Origin: CAVSVP01 sp963731125
GTDB lineage: Bacteria > Pseudomonadota > Gammaproteobacteria > Competibacterales > Competibacteraceae
Reading direction: 5' to 3'
DNA length: 64,000 nucleotides
Assembly: GCA_963731125.1 (NCBI GenBank)
Contig: CAVSVP010000032.1
Location: 62,001 to 126,000, forward strand
Below, in pieces: positions 25,724 through 35,289 of this stretch. The notes beneath the pieces are model-generated. The model did not search any database, was not told where the DNA came from, and worked only from the letters and a program-made list of their open reading frames with translations. The position numbers and the translations under genes were made by a program. Positions within the stretch are counted from its first letter, which is position 1. Every line of letters starts with the position of its first letter.

Positions 25724-26197
25724 ATGCTGCGATCCCTACATATTGACCCAGAGAAATGCATCGGCTGTCTGCAATGTGAGATGGCTTGCTCTCTGCGGCA
25801 GGATGGGATTATGAATCCAGCTAAATCCCGTATTAAGGTATTTACTTTCCATGAAGAGGGCCGCTTTGTCCCCTATACCTGTACTCAGTGTGACGAGGCT
25901 TGGTGCATGCACGCCTGTCCCGTGGAGGCCATTACGGTCAATAAATTTACCGGGGCCAAGGAGGTCAACGAATCTGTCTGTGTCGGCTGTAAAGTGTGTA
26001 CCATCGCCTGCCCGTTTGGCACGGTAAACTATAACGAAGACACCGGCAAAGTGATCAAGTGCAATCTCTGCGGCGATGATCCGGCTTGCGCCAAGGCGTG
26101 CCCCACCGATGCGATCACTTACATCGACGCTAATTGGACAGGCCTGGAACGGATGCGAGCCTGGGCCGCCAAGACCGACACCAGTGCACGAGTTTGA
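25724..26197 (+). CDS. aorA: Four-cluster ferredoxin subunit of aldehyde oxidoreductase (AorA-like)
   Basis: 157 residues with four cysteine groups: CIGCLQCEMAC, CTQCDEAWCMHAC, CVGCKVCTIAC and CNLCGDDPACAKAC, enough for four [4Fe-4S] clusters (DMSO reductase beta-like). In the Aromatoleum-type tungsten aldehyde oxidoreductase, AorA forms an electron wire between AorB and the FAD subunit AorC. The strong ribosome-binding site AGGAGG precedes it, and it is followed 12 bases later by the large subunit. Confidence 0.87.
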   Translation: MLRSLHIDPEKCIGCLQCEMACSLRQDGIMNPAKSRIKVFTFHEEGRFVPYTCTQCDEAWCMHACPVEAITVNKFTGAKEVNESVCVGCKVCTIACPFGTVNYNEDTGKVIKCNLCGDDPACAKACPTDAITYIDANWTGLERMRAWAAKTDTSARV

Positions 26198-26209
26198 GGA
26201 GGAACAGTT

Positions 26210-28063
26210 ATGGGTTGGCAGAAAAAAGTGTTGCGGGTCAATTTGAGCGAAGGCACCTGCAAACCGGAACCTCTGAACATGGAATGGGCTCAACAGTACC
26301 TGGGCCAGCGCGGGCTGGCGACCAAATATATTGTCGAGGAGACCGATCCCAAAGTCGATCCGCTGTCCCCCGACAATAAAATGATTATGGCCACGGGCCC
26401 CTTGACCGGCACCATGGCCTCTACCGGAGGTCGCTATTCGGTCATCACCAAAAGCCCTTTAACCGGCGCCATTGCCTGTTCCAATTCCGGTGGTTTCTTT
26501 GGTGCTGAACTGAAAAACGCCGGCTGGGATATGATTATCTTTGAAGGGCGCGCTCCTAAGCCGGTCTATCTCTACATCGAAAACGAAGAGGCCGCACTGC
26601 TGCACGCCGATGAGATTTGGGGCAAGTCCATCTGGGAAGCCGACGCGTGGCTGCACAAAAAGTATCAGGATCCACTCCTGCGCGTTGCTGCCGTCGGCGT
26701 GGCCGCCGAGAAAGGGGTATTGCTTTGCGGAGTCATCAATGACTTGCACCGAGCAGCGGGGCGCTCCGGTGTAGGCACGGTCATGGCCTCGAAAAATCTG
26801 AAGGCGGTTGCGGTACGCGGTACCCGCGGCGTCGGCAATATTAAAGACACCAAGGCCTTCTTAGCCGCCACCGAAGCGGGTAAAAAAGTGCTGGCGGAGA
26901 ACGCGGTAACAGGCCAGGGCCTGCCGACCTACGGCACCCAAGTGCTGATGAACGTGATCAATGAAATGGGCGCTATGCCGACCCGCAACTTTCAAACCGT
27001 GCAATTCGAGGGAGCCAGTCAAATCTCCGGCGAAGCCATGCACGAGCCCCGTAAGAGCGACGGCAAGCCTAATCTGGTCAGAAACGGCGCTTGCTTTGGT
27101 TGCACTATCGCCTGCGGCCGTATTTCCACCATTGATCCTTCTCATTTTTCCATCCAGGACAAACCGCCGTATTATCGGCACGCTTCCGGTGGGGTGGAAT
27201 ACGAAGCCGCCTGGGCACTGGGTTGCGATACCGGTGTCAATGACATCGATGCCCTGACCTATGCCAACTTTATCTGCAATGAACAAGGGATGGATCCCAT
27301 TTCTTTCGGCTCCACTATCGCGGCAGCCATGGAACTCTACGAAATGGGTGTCCTGACCAAGGAACAGACGGGCGGTATCGAACTGAAGTTCGGCAGTGCC
27401 GAAGCCCTTTGTCAGGTGACTGAACTGACCGGACGCGGCGAAGGTTTCGGTTTAGAGCTGGGCTTGGGCTCCAAACGGTTGTGTGAGAAATACGGCCATC
27501 CGGAGCTGTCGATGACGGTGAAAGGTCAGGAATTCCCGGCCTATGACGCTCGTGGTATCAAGGGCATGGGACTGACCTATGCAACCAGTAATCGGGGCGC
27601 CTGTCATCTGCGCTCCTACACGGTGGCTTCCGAGGTACTCGGCATTCCCGAGAAGACCGATCCCCTGGCGACCGATGGTAAACCGGCTCTGGTCAAAGCC
27701 TTTCAGGATGCCACCTGCGTCGTCGATTCCGCGGGAATTTGTGTGTTTACCACTTTTGCCTGGACCCTGGACGACATTCAACCCCAAATCGCCGCCGCCT
27801 GCGAGGGCGATTGGAGCTTGGATAGGCTCCTCGAGGTGGGTGAGCGGATTTGGAACCTGGAACGCCAGTACAACCTGGAGGCCGGCATCACCGGAGCCGA
27901 AGACAATCTGCCTCCCAGGCTGCTTAAAGAAGCCGCCAAGGTGGGACCCGCGAAAGGCCATGTTAACGAACTGGACAAGATGCTACCCGAGTATTACCAA
28001 CTTCGCGGCTGGACCCAGGACGGTCGTCTGACGGCTGAGATACGCCAACGCTTGAGCATTTAA
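26210..28063 (+). CDS. aorB: Tungsten-dependent aldehyde:ferredoxin oxidoreductase, large subunit (AorB-like)
   Basis: 617 residues. The N-terminal AOR domain (MGWQKKVLRVNLSEGTCKPE, ATGPLTGT) binds the bis-tungstopterin cofactor. The [4Fe-4S] ligands are CFGCTIAC (about 296-303) with a fourth Cys near residue 505 (VDSAGICVF). It oxidises aldehydes to acids. Next to mycofactocin-linked alcohol dehydrogenases it could clear acetaldehyde, formaldehyde or other aldehydes. Ribosome-binding site GAGGAGG. Tungsten rather than molybdenum follows from the family. Confidence 0.92.
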   Translation: MGWQKKVLRVNLSEGTCKPEPLNMEWAQQYLGQRGLATKYIVEETDPKVDPLSPDNKMIMATGPLTGTMASTGGRYSVITKSPLTGAIACSNSGGFFGAELKNAGWDMIIFEGRAPKPVYLYIENEEAALLHADEIWGKSIWEADAWLHKKYQDPLLRVAAVGVAAEKGVLLCGVINDLHRAAGRSGVGTVMASKNLKAVAVRGTRGVGNIKDTKAFLAATEAGKKVLAENAVTGQGLPTYGTQVLMNVINEMGAMPTRNFQTVQFEGASQISGEAMHEPRKSDGKPNLVRNGACFGCTIACGRISTIDPSHFSIQDKPPYYRHASGGVEYEAAWALGCDTGVNDIDALTYANFICNEQGMDPISFGSTIAAAMELYEMGVLTKEQTGGIELKFGSAEALCQVTELTGRGEGFGLELGLGSKRLCEKYGHPELSMTVKGQEFPAYDARGIKGMGLTYATSNRGACHLRSYTVASEVLGIPEKTDPLATDGKPALVKAFQDATCVVDSAGICVFTTFAWTLDDIQPQIAAACEGDWSLDRLLEVGERIWNLERQYNLEAGITGAEDNLPPRLLKEAAKVGPAKGHVNELDKMLPEYYQLRGWTQDGRLTAEIRQRLSI

Positions 28064-28100
28064 GTCCATTTGCTACGGCTTATCGAGTCGGGGAATCGTA

Positions 28101-28121
28101 GGGGCCGATCCAGGCGGCCTC
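28101..28121 (+). promoter_or_regulatory. Hairpin between aorB and aorC
   Basis: GGGGCCG / CGGCCTC pair over seven bases with one wobble around a 7-base loop and are followed by TATTTATCTTT, a weak U-rich tract. It could be a partial terminator or a processing site in the 150-base gap. Confidence 0.4.
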
Positions 28122-28212
28122 TATTTATCTTTCTGTCTGACATCTTTACCAGTGCTGCAGCAGTCCAAAGAGAGCTAGTTGATCAATTACTTTATTCCAG
28201 AGAGAAGGTGGC

Positions 28213-29526
28213 ATGCAATACGTCATTATCGGGGCCGGACCGGCCGGTGTCATTGCCGCGGAAACGCTGCGTAAAACCGATGCGCAAGGGGATATTACCC
28301 TGCTTGGCGACGAGCCGGAACCGCCCTATTCACGCATGGCGATTCCTTACCTGCTGATTGACAGAGTCGGCGAGAAGGGCACTCATTTACGGCATGATTC
28401 CGATCATTATGAGCGCTTAGGGATTAACGTTCGGCAGGATCATGTCACGGCGGTGGATTCCGTCAATCGCCGCCTCACCCTGAAAAGCGGCGAAGCCCTA
28501 CCCTACGACCGCCTGTTGATCGCCACCGGTGCACATCCGCTGCTGCCGCCGATCACCGGCATCGACTTACCAGGGGTGCACAACTGTTGGACGCTGGAAG
28601 ACGCTCGCCATATTATGCACCGCGCTCAGCCCGATGCCAAAGTGGTATTACTCGGTGCCGGCTTTATCGGCTGTATCGTTCTCGAGGCCCTAGGCGTTCG
28701 CGGGGTGGACCTTACGGTGGTGGAAATGGGCGACCGCATGGTGCCCAGAATGATGAACCAGACGGCGGGTAATTTAATTAAGCAGTGGTGTGAATCCAAG
28801 GGTGTCAAAGTCTATACCTCAACGCGCATTACCGGTATCCAGGCGGCCGGGGAAAAAAGTGGCTGGCAGCGCTTACTGACCACCGTCGGCTTGAGCCATT
28901 CGGAACCCTCCCAGCAGCTCAGGGTATTTTTAGATAATGGCCAGGAGCTTGAGGCGGATCTTGTGATTTCGGCAGCCGGAGTCGCTCCTAACACGACGTT
29001 TCTCGATGGCAGCGGCATCGAGACCGACCAAGGCATTTTGGTAAATCATTATCTGCAGACCAATATCCCGGAAATCTACGCCGCAGGCGATGTGGCTCAG
29101 GGTCGCGATTTTTCCACCGGCGGCTATGAGGTGCATGCCATTCAACCCACTGCCAGTGGGCATGGTCGGCTGGCAGCGCTCAATATGGCGGGAAAAACCA
29201 CGGATTTCCAGGGCAGCCTGAACATGAACGTGTTGGATACCCTGGGGCTGATTTCCAGTTCCTTCGGGCTATGGATGGGGGTTGACGGGGGAGACTCCGT
29301 AGAGGCATGCGAGCCGGAGCAGTTTCGTTATCTAAACTTGGAGTTTCAAGACGATGTCATGGTAGGAGCCACCAGTTTAGGGCTGACTCAGCATGTGGGA
29401 GTGCTCCGGGGTCTTATCCAGGGCAAAGTTCATTTGCAAGAGTGGAAGCCAAAACTGATGGACGATCCTACCCGCGTGATGGAAGCTTATTTGGCGAAGA
29501 ATTATTCGGCGCAGCATGGGGCCTAA
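28213..29526 (+). CDS. aorC: FAD-dependent NADH oxidoreductase subunit (AorC-like)
   Basis: 437 residues. FAD motif YVIIGAGPAGVIAAETL at the N terminus, NAD motif VVLLGAGFIGCIVLEALG (about 145), and EIYAAGDVAQG near residue 293. Pyridine-nucleotide disulfide-oxidoreductase fold without redox cysteines. In Aor complexes this subunit passes electrons from the ferredoxin wire to NAD. It is followed within four bases by the MoaD-like gene. Confidence 0.87.
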   Translation: MQYVIIGAGPAGVIAAETLRKTDAQGDITLLGDEPEPPYSRMAIPYLLIDRVGEKGTHLRHDSDHYERLGINVRQDHVTAVDSVNRRLTLKSGEALPYDRLLIATGAHPLLPPITGIDLPGVHNCWTLEDARHIMHRAQPDAKVVLLGAGFIGCIVLEALGVRGVDLTVVEMGDRMVPRMMNQTAGNLIKQWCESKGVKVYTSTRITGIQAAGEKSGWQRLLTTVGLSHSEPSQQLRVFLDNGQELEADLVISAAGVAPNTTFLDGSGIETDQGILVNHYLQTNIPEIYAAGDVAQGRDFSTGGYEVHAIQPTASGHGRLAALNMAGKTTDFQGSLNMNVLDTLGLISSSFGLWMGVDGGDSVEACEPEQFRYLNLEFQDDVMVGATSLGLTQHVGVLRGLIQGKVHLQEWKPKLMDDPTRVMEAYLAKNYSAQHGA

Positions 29527-29529
29527 CGC

Positions 29530-29781
29530 ATGCGCATCACCATTAAGCTCTATGCCATGCTTTCTCGTTATTTGCCGCCCGGTGCGGAGCGCAACGTGGG
29601 TCAATTGGAAGTGCCGGAACATGCCAGCGTGGGTTCGGTCATTGAGCAACTTCATCTACCCAAAGAGCTGGTTCATCTGGTCTTGGTGAACGGTGTTTAT
29701 GTGCGCCCGGAGCAACATGGGACAACGCCGCTCAACGACTCCGATAGTCTAGCCATCTGGCCGCCGGTTGCCGGCGGCTAG
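29530..29781 (+). CDS. aorD: MoaD/ThiS-like sulfur carrier (AorD-like)
   Basis: 83 residues, beta-grasp fold, ending in the diglycine VAGG that carries the thiocarboxylate. Dedicated MoaD homologues in aor operons probably supply the dithiolene sulfur for tungstopterin. It is directly coupled to aorC. Confidence 0.85.
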   Translation: MRITIKLYAMLSRYLPPGAERNVGQLEVPEHASVGSVIEQLHLPKELVHLVLVNGVYVRPEQHGTTPLNDSDSLAIWPPVAGG

Positions 29782-29810
29782 GTGTTATCGGCAAAGATAG
29801 CCGTTTCCGT

Positions 29811-30098
29811 ATGGAGACCTATATCACCCGCGAAATGGGGCTGTCTCACGCGGAGTTTTTGCGTACCCTACCCCGGGCGCTGGAAGGCAGTCCTTATCAG
29901 CGGGACGGGAATAACATTGTCATCCGTGAGCCACGACGCCAGTTAATTATTCAACTTGCTCCCGAAGGAAAGCGTCAGATAGCGCTGTTGCAGCTTCCCG
30001 TGACCCAGGTCACTTTTACCTTCAGTGGCTATACAGCAGCGGACATCGACGCTTTCATGCAGCGTTTTGCCCGTTACTTTCAACGGGGAGGAGGTTGA
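29811..30098 (+). CDS. Small hypothetical protein of the aor operon
   Basis: 95 residues, mixed alpha/beta, with basic and acidic patches (SPYQRDGNNIVIREPRRQLI) and a C terminus of Arg/Tyr/Phe then GGG. Start at ATG 29811. Not recognised. Its 3' end is repeated as a decayed fragment at 61711-61767, so a homologous gene once lay there. Position after aorD suggests an assembly factor; this is inference. Confidence 0.65.
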   Translation: METYITREMGLSHAEFLRTLPRALEGSPYQRDGNNIVIREPRRQLIIQLAPEGKRQIALLQLPVTQVTFTFSGYTAADIDAFMQRFARYFQRGGG

Positions 30099-30116
30099 GT
30101 TACCTAAACAAGGATG
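30061..30116 (+). repeat. Repeat A, copy 1 (3' end of the aor-operon hypothetical gene)
   Basis: About 56 bases that span the last codons and the region after the stop; the second copy at 61711-61767 agrees at nearly every base but carries an extra base before GGGGAGGAGG that breaks the frame. Confidence 0.65.
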
Positions 30117-30352
30117 GTTTGGCGGACCATAAGGCTGCAAACAGGCTCCGGCCTGGAACAGAACACGAAGGCGATTGCATGGCCGCAGGGTGTAATACAC
30201 TCGCACGACGAAAAACCCACGCGAGTCACCCAGGGAGACGACAGTGAAGTGAATCGGGATTCGATAGTCTATTACATGTTAACGGGGTGGGGCAGCCGGG
30301 GTAGTAGCGGTGTGGGAAGCATCGGGGGTAAGTATTAACGCTGGGCACGGCG

Positions 30353-30806
30353 CTAATTGCCGGATTGTGAAATTCGTAGGCCGATCAACCGTGCGACAAA
30401 CACCGCCATATAAAACTGACCGAGAATGGCCTCAACCGTTGAGAGGCCCTGGGCCCCGGGCGTGGCGGGGTTAATCTCTCCATAGCCCACGGTGGTCAAC
30501 GTGATGAAACTGTAAGAAACCATATCCACGATGAGGTCGGCGCTCGCTGGCCGAAGCTGGGTGGGTAGGTTGAAAGAGCCTGGATGAAGTTCTTCGAGTA
30601 GCAGGAATGCAACCCCCCAGCTTAGACCGAGTAGCAAGTAACCCGCCAGCGCCCCGTAAATCGTTCCTGCCGTGACGTGCCGTTGACGCATGACAAACCA
30701 AATGACCAGCGTGACAAACCAAATGACCAGCGTGGCATTGTAGACAAAAAAGGCCGTGGCGCCCACCAGGCTGACGAGGTAAAGTTCCGGACGGTACCAA
30801 ACATAA
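30353..30806 (-). pseudogene. K+ channel fragment (2-TM, TVGYG filter)
   Basis: The C-terminal portion shows a membrane helix, pore region FITLTTVGYGEINPATPGAQ and a second helix (GQFYMAVFVARLIGL). The TVGYG filter identifies a potassium-type ion channel. An in-frame repeat LVIWFVT-LVIWFV comes from a 21-base tandem duplication (about 30698-30739). Upstream of codon WYRPELYLVS the sequence turns into antisense of an anion transporter (around 30800), so the true N terminus is lost or replaced. Confidence 0.65.
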
Positions 30807-31110
30807 CTCAACCAGCGCGCTGATCGGAGGCGCCGTCGCGCTGCTGGCTGCCGGCGGGTTGGACCAAGCGGCAGCACTCGCAAGCATAGACTTCGGCACG
30901 CTGAGCATGCTGTTCGGGCTGATGCTTATCTCGGTTCAGCTTCAGATTGCCGGCTTGTATGCCGCAATCTCGGGAATGGTGGCGCGACTCCACGCGTCGT
31001 CTGCACTGCTGCTGGCGTTGTTGACCGCGTTGTTGACCGCGTTGTTGACCGCGTTGGTCGAGTTGCTCTCGGCCTTTCTGACCAACGATGTGGTCGCGGT
31101 CGCAATCTGA
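30800..31110 (+). pseudogene. Anion transporter fragment (ArsB/SLC13-like)
   Basis: Reading TSALIGGAVALLAAGGLDQ..., IDFGTLSMLFGLMLISVQL and FLTNDVVAVAI* resembles the middle of ArsB/CitT-type transporters (IDWGTLLLLFGMM...; VLVNDVV). The start is missing, and it stops right after NDVV, where the family continues. Three copies of a 12-base unit (GCGTTGTTGACC type) at about 31016-31056 give LLTALLTALLTAL. It butts against the channel fragment head to head. Confidence 0.6.
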
Positions 31111-31136
31111 CTCGTTAGTTTTGCTGGGAGGTTCCG

Positions 31137-33545
31137 ATGACTTGGTCTTTGCTTGGGCTCACGCGCCACGGCGCTCGGTTTTTATTGAGACTCGCGTTAT
31201 TTGCATTAGCAGGCGTATCGGCGGCTGCGGCTCTGGATGACAAGTTACCGACGGCCGCTGCGGGCGCGGTTCCGGACTATGCTGCGGAGATCCAACCGAT
31301 CTTCAACCGCCGCTGCATCGCTTGTCACGGTTGTCTCGGCTCGCCCTGCAACGTGAAGCTGGACTCGTTTCGCGGGGTCGATCGCGGCGGCTTCGGGCTC
31401 AATGCCTACTCAGATCATTTTGGCGATTACCCGCGCACCGACATGGATGCCGCCGACAGCACCGCGGCCTGGCGCAAGCGCGGTTTCTATCCGATCCTGG
31501 CCCGCGCCGGCGCGGCGGAGAAGAACCTCGACGGCTCGCTGCTGTACCAGATGGTTGCCGGCGGCATGCGCTACAACGGCCCCAACTATAGCCGCGACAC
31601 GCTGGACGGGCTTCGGCCAGACCGCCACAAGGCCCATTGCGCGGCGACTCCGACAACGCTCTCGGCGCAATTGGAGCAACACCCGGCCGTGGGGATGCCC
31701 TTCGGGCTGCCCGCCATCTCCGAGGAGGATTTCGCGAAGCTGAAGTCCTGGGTGGCCGCCGGCTCGCCGGGCCCGGATGAATCGGCGCGGCAGAAGGCGC
31801 TGGAGGTGGCCAATCCCGAGGCGGTGGCCGCCTGGGAGACCTTCTTCAACGCCGATGATCCGCGCACCCGGCTGGTCAGTCGCTACATCTTCCAGCACGT
31901 CTTCCTGGCGACCATTGTGCTGACGGATAGCCCCGGTGATCAATTCCGCCTAGTGCGCTCTAGTACGCCGCCTGCTCGCGCCGTCGAGGACGCCAACGGT
32001 GACAAGCGGATCGAGTCATCGCCGGTCAAGGTCATCGGCACCGGCTTACCCTACGATGATCCCTACAGCTACGCCGGTGTCGACAAGTTCTGGTATCGGC
32101 TTGAGAAGCGCACCGAACCGCCGGTGCAGAAGAATCACTTCATCTTGCGCCTCGCTCGCGACGACATCGCACACCTGACGTGGCTCTTCGCCATCGACAG
32201 CGGCACTGGCTGGAACGAAGAGGCCGATTTGAACCCTCCCTACGGCATCGAGAATCCGTTTCGCCAATTCGCGGCGATCCCGGCCGAGTCGCGCTATCGT
32301 TTCATCTTGGAAAACGCCGAAGTGATGGTCGGCGGCATCACCTACGGCCCGGTGTGCAACGGGCAGACCGCCACCTACGCGGTCAAGGATCAGTTTTGGG
32401 TGTTCTTTCTTGACCCAGCCTATGATCCCTCGGTGCAGGAGCCGCTGCTCGGCTTGGCCAGCCCGGCTACGTTGATGGACCGCTCGGTGTTCGGCAACGG
32501 TGCGTACTTGAACGCCTTCGCCGAAACCAAGGCCCGCCTGGCACCGGAGGGCTGGTCGCTGGATGTCATCTGGGATGGCGATGGCGACAACTATCGCGAT
32601 AACCGCAACGCCTGGCTTACGGTGCTGCGCCACGAGACCAATGTCTCGGTGCTGAAGGGCGCCCAAGGCGGTCTGCCGCGCACCCTGTGGTTGCTCAGCT
32701 ACGCAGGCTTCGAACGCATGTACTACGACACGGTTGCCGGCTTTGCCTACTGGGAGGGCGACCCGGAAAAGCTTGAGACCCTGATCTTCTTCAACTTCTT
32801 ACGCCAGAGCTTTGAAGACCATTTTCTGCTGCTGTTGCCGAAGCGGTATCGCGAGACCATCCGCAACCGCTGGACGCGCGGCATCGGCAAGCTCGGCATG
32901 GATGCGGTGCCCTTCGCCGGTGCGGCGCAGCCGGCCCGGGTCGCGGTGACCGGCGACAAGCCGCTGGCCGAGATCGTCGCGCTGATTGCCAAGCGCCTGG
33001 GGCCGGCGATTAGCGGGCTGCCGGACCCGCTCAACCCCCAGATCAAACCCAGCGTCGAACTGGCCGCGCCGATGCAGGGATTCGACGACTTCGAGCGCGC
33101 CATCTCGACCATGACCGCGGTGGACGATCGCCGCTTCGTGCGCTTCCTGCCCAGCGTCACGGTGCTGCGTCTGAACCATCGCGGTGAGCATCGCATCTAC
33201 TCGCTGGTGGCCAACCGTGTCTACGCCTCCCAATACACGCTGTTGTTCCAGAACGGCCAGGCACGGCCGTACGAGGACACCATGAGCGTCTACCCGACCT
33301 TGGTGAACGGCTTCCCGAATCTGTTCGTGGATCTCAATCTGGCCCAAGCGCCCGGTTTCCTAAGCGTTCTTGCTGCCGTCGAGACGGACGCCGCCTGGCG
33401 GCACTTCCAGGAACAGTTCGCCGTCCTCCGCAACAGTGCGCAGTTCTGGCCATTCTACGACTGGCTCAACAACTGGAACTTCAGCGCGCGCGGCGACGAC
33501 GCCGGCTGGTTGGACCTGACCTACTACGACGCGCCGGAGCGCTGA
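31137..33545 (+). CDS. cti: Fatty acid cis/trans isomerase Cti
   Basis: 802 residues, periplasmic. A signal peptide (about 1-34) is followed by a cytochrome-c-type heme site CIACHGC (about residue 60), then the long Cti domain (NAYSDHFGDYPRTDM, FILRLARDDIAHLTWLFAID). Cti converts cis- to trans-unsaturated fatty acids in membrane lipids within minutes of solvent, heat or osmotic stress. Such an enzyme suits a cell growing on methanol or other alcohols; that link is inference. Ribosome-binding site GGGAGG. Confidence 0.9.
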   Translation: MTWSLLGLTRHGARFLLRLALFALAGVSAAAALDDKLPTAAAGAVPDYAAEIQPIFNRRCIACHGCLGSPCNVKLDSFRGVDRGGFGLNAYSDHFGDYPRTDMDAADSTAAWRKRGFYPILARAGAAEKNLDGSLLYQMVAGGMRYNGPNYSRDTLDGLRPDRHKAHCAATPTTLSAQLEQHPAVGMPFGLPAISEEDFAKLKSWVAAGSPGPDESARQKALEVANPEAVAAWETFFNADDPRTRLVSRYIFQHVFLATIVLTDSPGDQFRLVRSSTPPARAVEDANGDKRIESSPVKVIGTGLPYDDPYSYAGVDKFWYRLEKRTEPPVQKNHFILRLARDDIAHLTWLFAIDSGTGWNEEADLNPPYGIENPFRQFAAIPAESRYRFILENAEVMVGGITYGPVCNGQTATYAVKDQFWVFFLDPAYDPSVQEPLLGLASPATLMDRSVFGNGAYLNAFAETKARLAPEGWSLDVIWDGDGDNYRDNRNAWLTVLRHETNVSVLKGAQGGLPRTLWLLSYAGFERMYYDTVAGFAYWEGDPEKLETLIFFNFLRQSFEDHFLLLLPKRYRETIRNRWTRGIGKLGMDAVPFAGAAQPARVAVTGDKPLAEIVALIAKRLGPAISGLPDPLNPQIKPSVELAAPMQGFDDFERAISTMTAVDDRRFVRFLPSVTVLRLNHRGEHRIYSLVANRVYASQYTLLFQNGQARPYEDTMSVYPTLVNGFPNLFVDLNLAQAPGFLSVLAAVETDAAWRHFQEQFAVLRNSAQFWPFYDWLNNWNFSARGDDAGWLDLTYYDAPER

Positions 33546-33720
33546 AGTCGATCAGTGGTACACCCGCCGACGCCGGGCCGCCCGCGTACCTACTGGAACC
33601 TTCTTAAACGGTTTGCCGAAAATATCAGGCTCGAACCCGACGAAGCTTGCCAGGGCAAAGCATGCCGGGTCGGCCATGAATAATATCGCAGCCGCGGCGG
33701 CTTCCCGTTGTGAAACGACA

Positions 33721-35106
33721 TCAGTGCGCGAACTGGGGCGCTGGGTCTTTGGGGTTATGTCCGGACTGGGATTCGAAGTGTTGGACTCCCTTGGCCAAGT
33801 CTGCCAGAAACATCTCGGCGAGATCGCGGCTGAAGCCCTCGCGGACCACGATCCGCAGCACAGCGAGATCTTCGACCTTGGGCGGCATCGTGTAGGCGGG
33901 CACTTGCCAGCCGTACTCTCGAAGCTTGTCGGAGAGATCGAATACGCTGTAATGGTTGGAATCCTTGAGGGCGAAGGCAAACACCGGGATCGTGTCGCCC
34001 CGCGAGATCAGCTTGAACGGTCCCATCCTCTCGATCTCACCGGAAAGGTACGTGGCGGTATCCTGAAGGTTCTGCATGATCCGTGTGTAACCGTCCCGAC
34101 CCAGGCGCAGCAAATTGTAGTACTGGCCTACAATCTGATTGCCGGGTCGCGAAAAATTGAGGGTAAAGGTAGACATGTCGCCGCCCAGGTAATTGACATG
34201 GAAGACGAGGTCATCCGGCAGATCCTCATGGGAGCGCCAGACAACCCAGCCCACACCCGGGTACACCAGACCGTACTTGTGGCCGGATACGTTAATGGAC
34301 TTGACCAGCGGCAGGCGAAAATCCCACTCCATATCGGGCTGCAGAAAAGGGGCAACAAATCCGCCTGATGCGGCGTCGATATGCATCGGAATGTCGTGAC
34401 CGGTGGCGGTGTTGTGCCTGGTCAGGGCCGCGTGAATCGCCTTGACGGGCTCATACGCGCCAGTGTAGGTCACACCGAGAATAGCCACAATCCCGATGGT
34501 ATTTTCGTCTACCGCGCTTAGCACACCCTCGGGAGTGATCGTGTACTGATCCGGTTCCATCTCGATGTAACGAGGTTCCACTTCCCAGTAACGTGCAAAT
34601 TTTTCCCACACGACCTGCACGTTGTTCCCCATCACAAGGTTCGGTTTGTTGGTTGGCCTGCCTTTGGCCTTCATTCGATCGCGCCACCGCCACTTCAGGG
34701 CCATACCCGCTAACATCACCGCTTCCGAGGATCCGATGGCTGAAGCGCCTACCCCTGTCTCGGGGGCGTTGAACAGTCGAGAAACGATGTTCACGCAGCG
34801 TTCCTCGATCATGGCGGTGAAGGGATATTCGTCTTTGTCAATCATGTTCTTGGCGAACGTCTCGGCCATCAGTTTCTCGGCCTCCGGTTCCATCCAGGTG
34901 GTGACAAAAGTCGCCAGGTTGAGGCGGGCGTTACCGTCGAGCATCAACTCGTCACGGATGAGACTGTAGGCGCTGGAGGGATCGAGCTCCTGTTTGGCAA
35001 GCTCGAATTTTGGAACCGGTTGCTCCATCTCGTTGCGCGCATAGATCGGGGTTAGGTTCGCCCCCCGGTTGCTCAGACTCTTTAGATTTTTCAGTTTGGT
35101 AACCAT
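33721..35106 (-). CDS. gadB: Glutamate decarboxylase
   Basis: 461 residues, PLP-dependent group II fold. INVSGHKYG holds the PLP lysine (K277); MHIDAASGGFVAPF and the substrate region GSSEAVMLAG are as in GadA/GadB. It turns glutamate into GABA and consumes a proton, the core of acid resistance. The APC permease 5 kb away could be the matching exchanger, although it is not adjacent. The 170 bases downstream (33552-33720) hold no recognisable gene. Confidence 0.92.
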   Translation of the reverse strand: MVTKLKNLKSLSNRGANLTPIYARNEMEQPVPKFELAKQELDPSSAYSLIRDELMLDGNARLNLATFVTTWMEPEAEKLMAETFAKNMIDKDEYPFTAMIEERCVNIVSRLFNAPETGVGASAIGSSEAVMLAGMALKWRWRDRMKAKGRPTNKPNLVMGNNVQVVWEKFARYWEVEPRYIEMEPDQYTITPEGVLSAVDENTIGIVAILGVTYTGAYEPVKAIHAALTRHNTATGHDIPMHIDAASGGFVAPFLQPDMEWDFRLPLVKSINVSGHKYGLVYPGVGWVVWRSHEDLPDDLVFHVNYLGGDMSTFTLNFSRPGNQIVGQYYNLLRLGRDGYTRIMQNLQDTATYLSGEIERMGPFKLISRGDTIPVFAFALKDSNHYSVFDLSDKLREYGWQVPAYTMPPKVEDLAVLRIVVREGFSRDLAEMFLADLAKGVQHFESQSGHNPKDPAPQFAH

Positions 35107-35289
35107 CAGTCACTCCACTGCGACGCTTGTTGGCCGCCTCTTCCCGCCTATTGCAGACACGGATGGGTCGGTTCAGCCTGGTTCAATTGTGCGCTGACTG
35201 GCGCGAGACCAATCGGCAGTTGGCATGATGAAACAGATCCAGCCTTGCTTCCGGCACCGAGACATTCATTCGCTCCTCTATCCCGTCTT

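Noticed and set aside
30114..30338. Open frame after the aor operon
   Set aside because: No ribosome-binding site, no motif, Gly/Ser-rich random composition.
31399..33347. Several long open frames antisense to cti
   Set aside because: High-GC shadow frames; composition rich in Arg and Ala, no motifs.
33552..33720. C-terminal-like minus-strand sequence FVGFEPDIFGKPFKKVPVGT
   Set aside because: Could be a gene tail, but no start, no family and no continuity with gadB; left unannotated.
33613..34368. 251-codon open frame antisense to gadB
   Set aside because: Shadow; no family resemblance.
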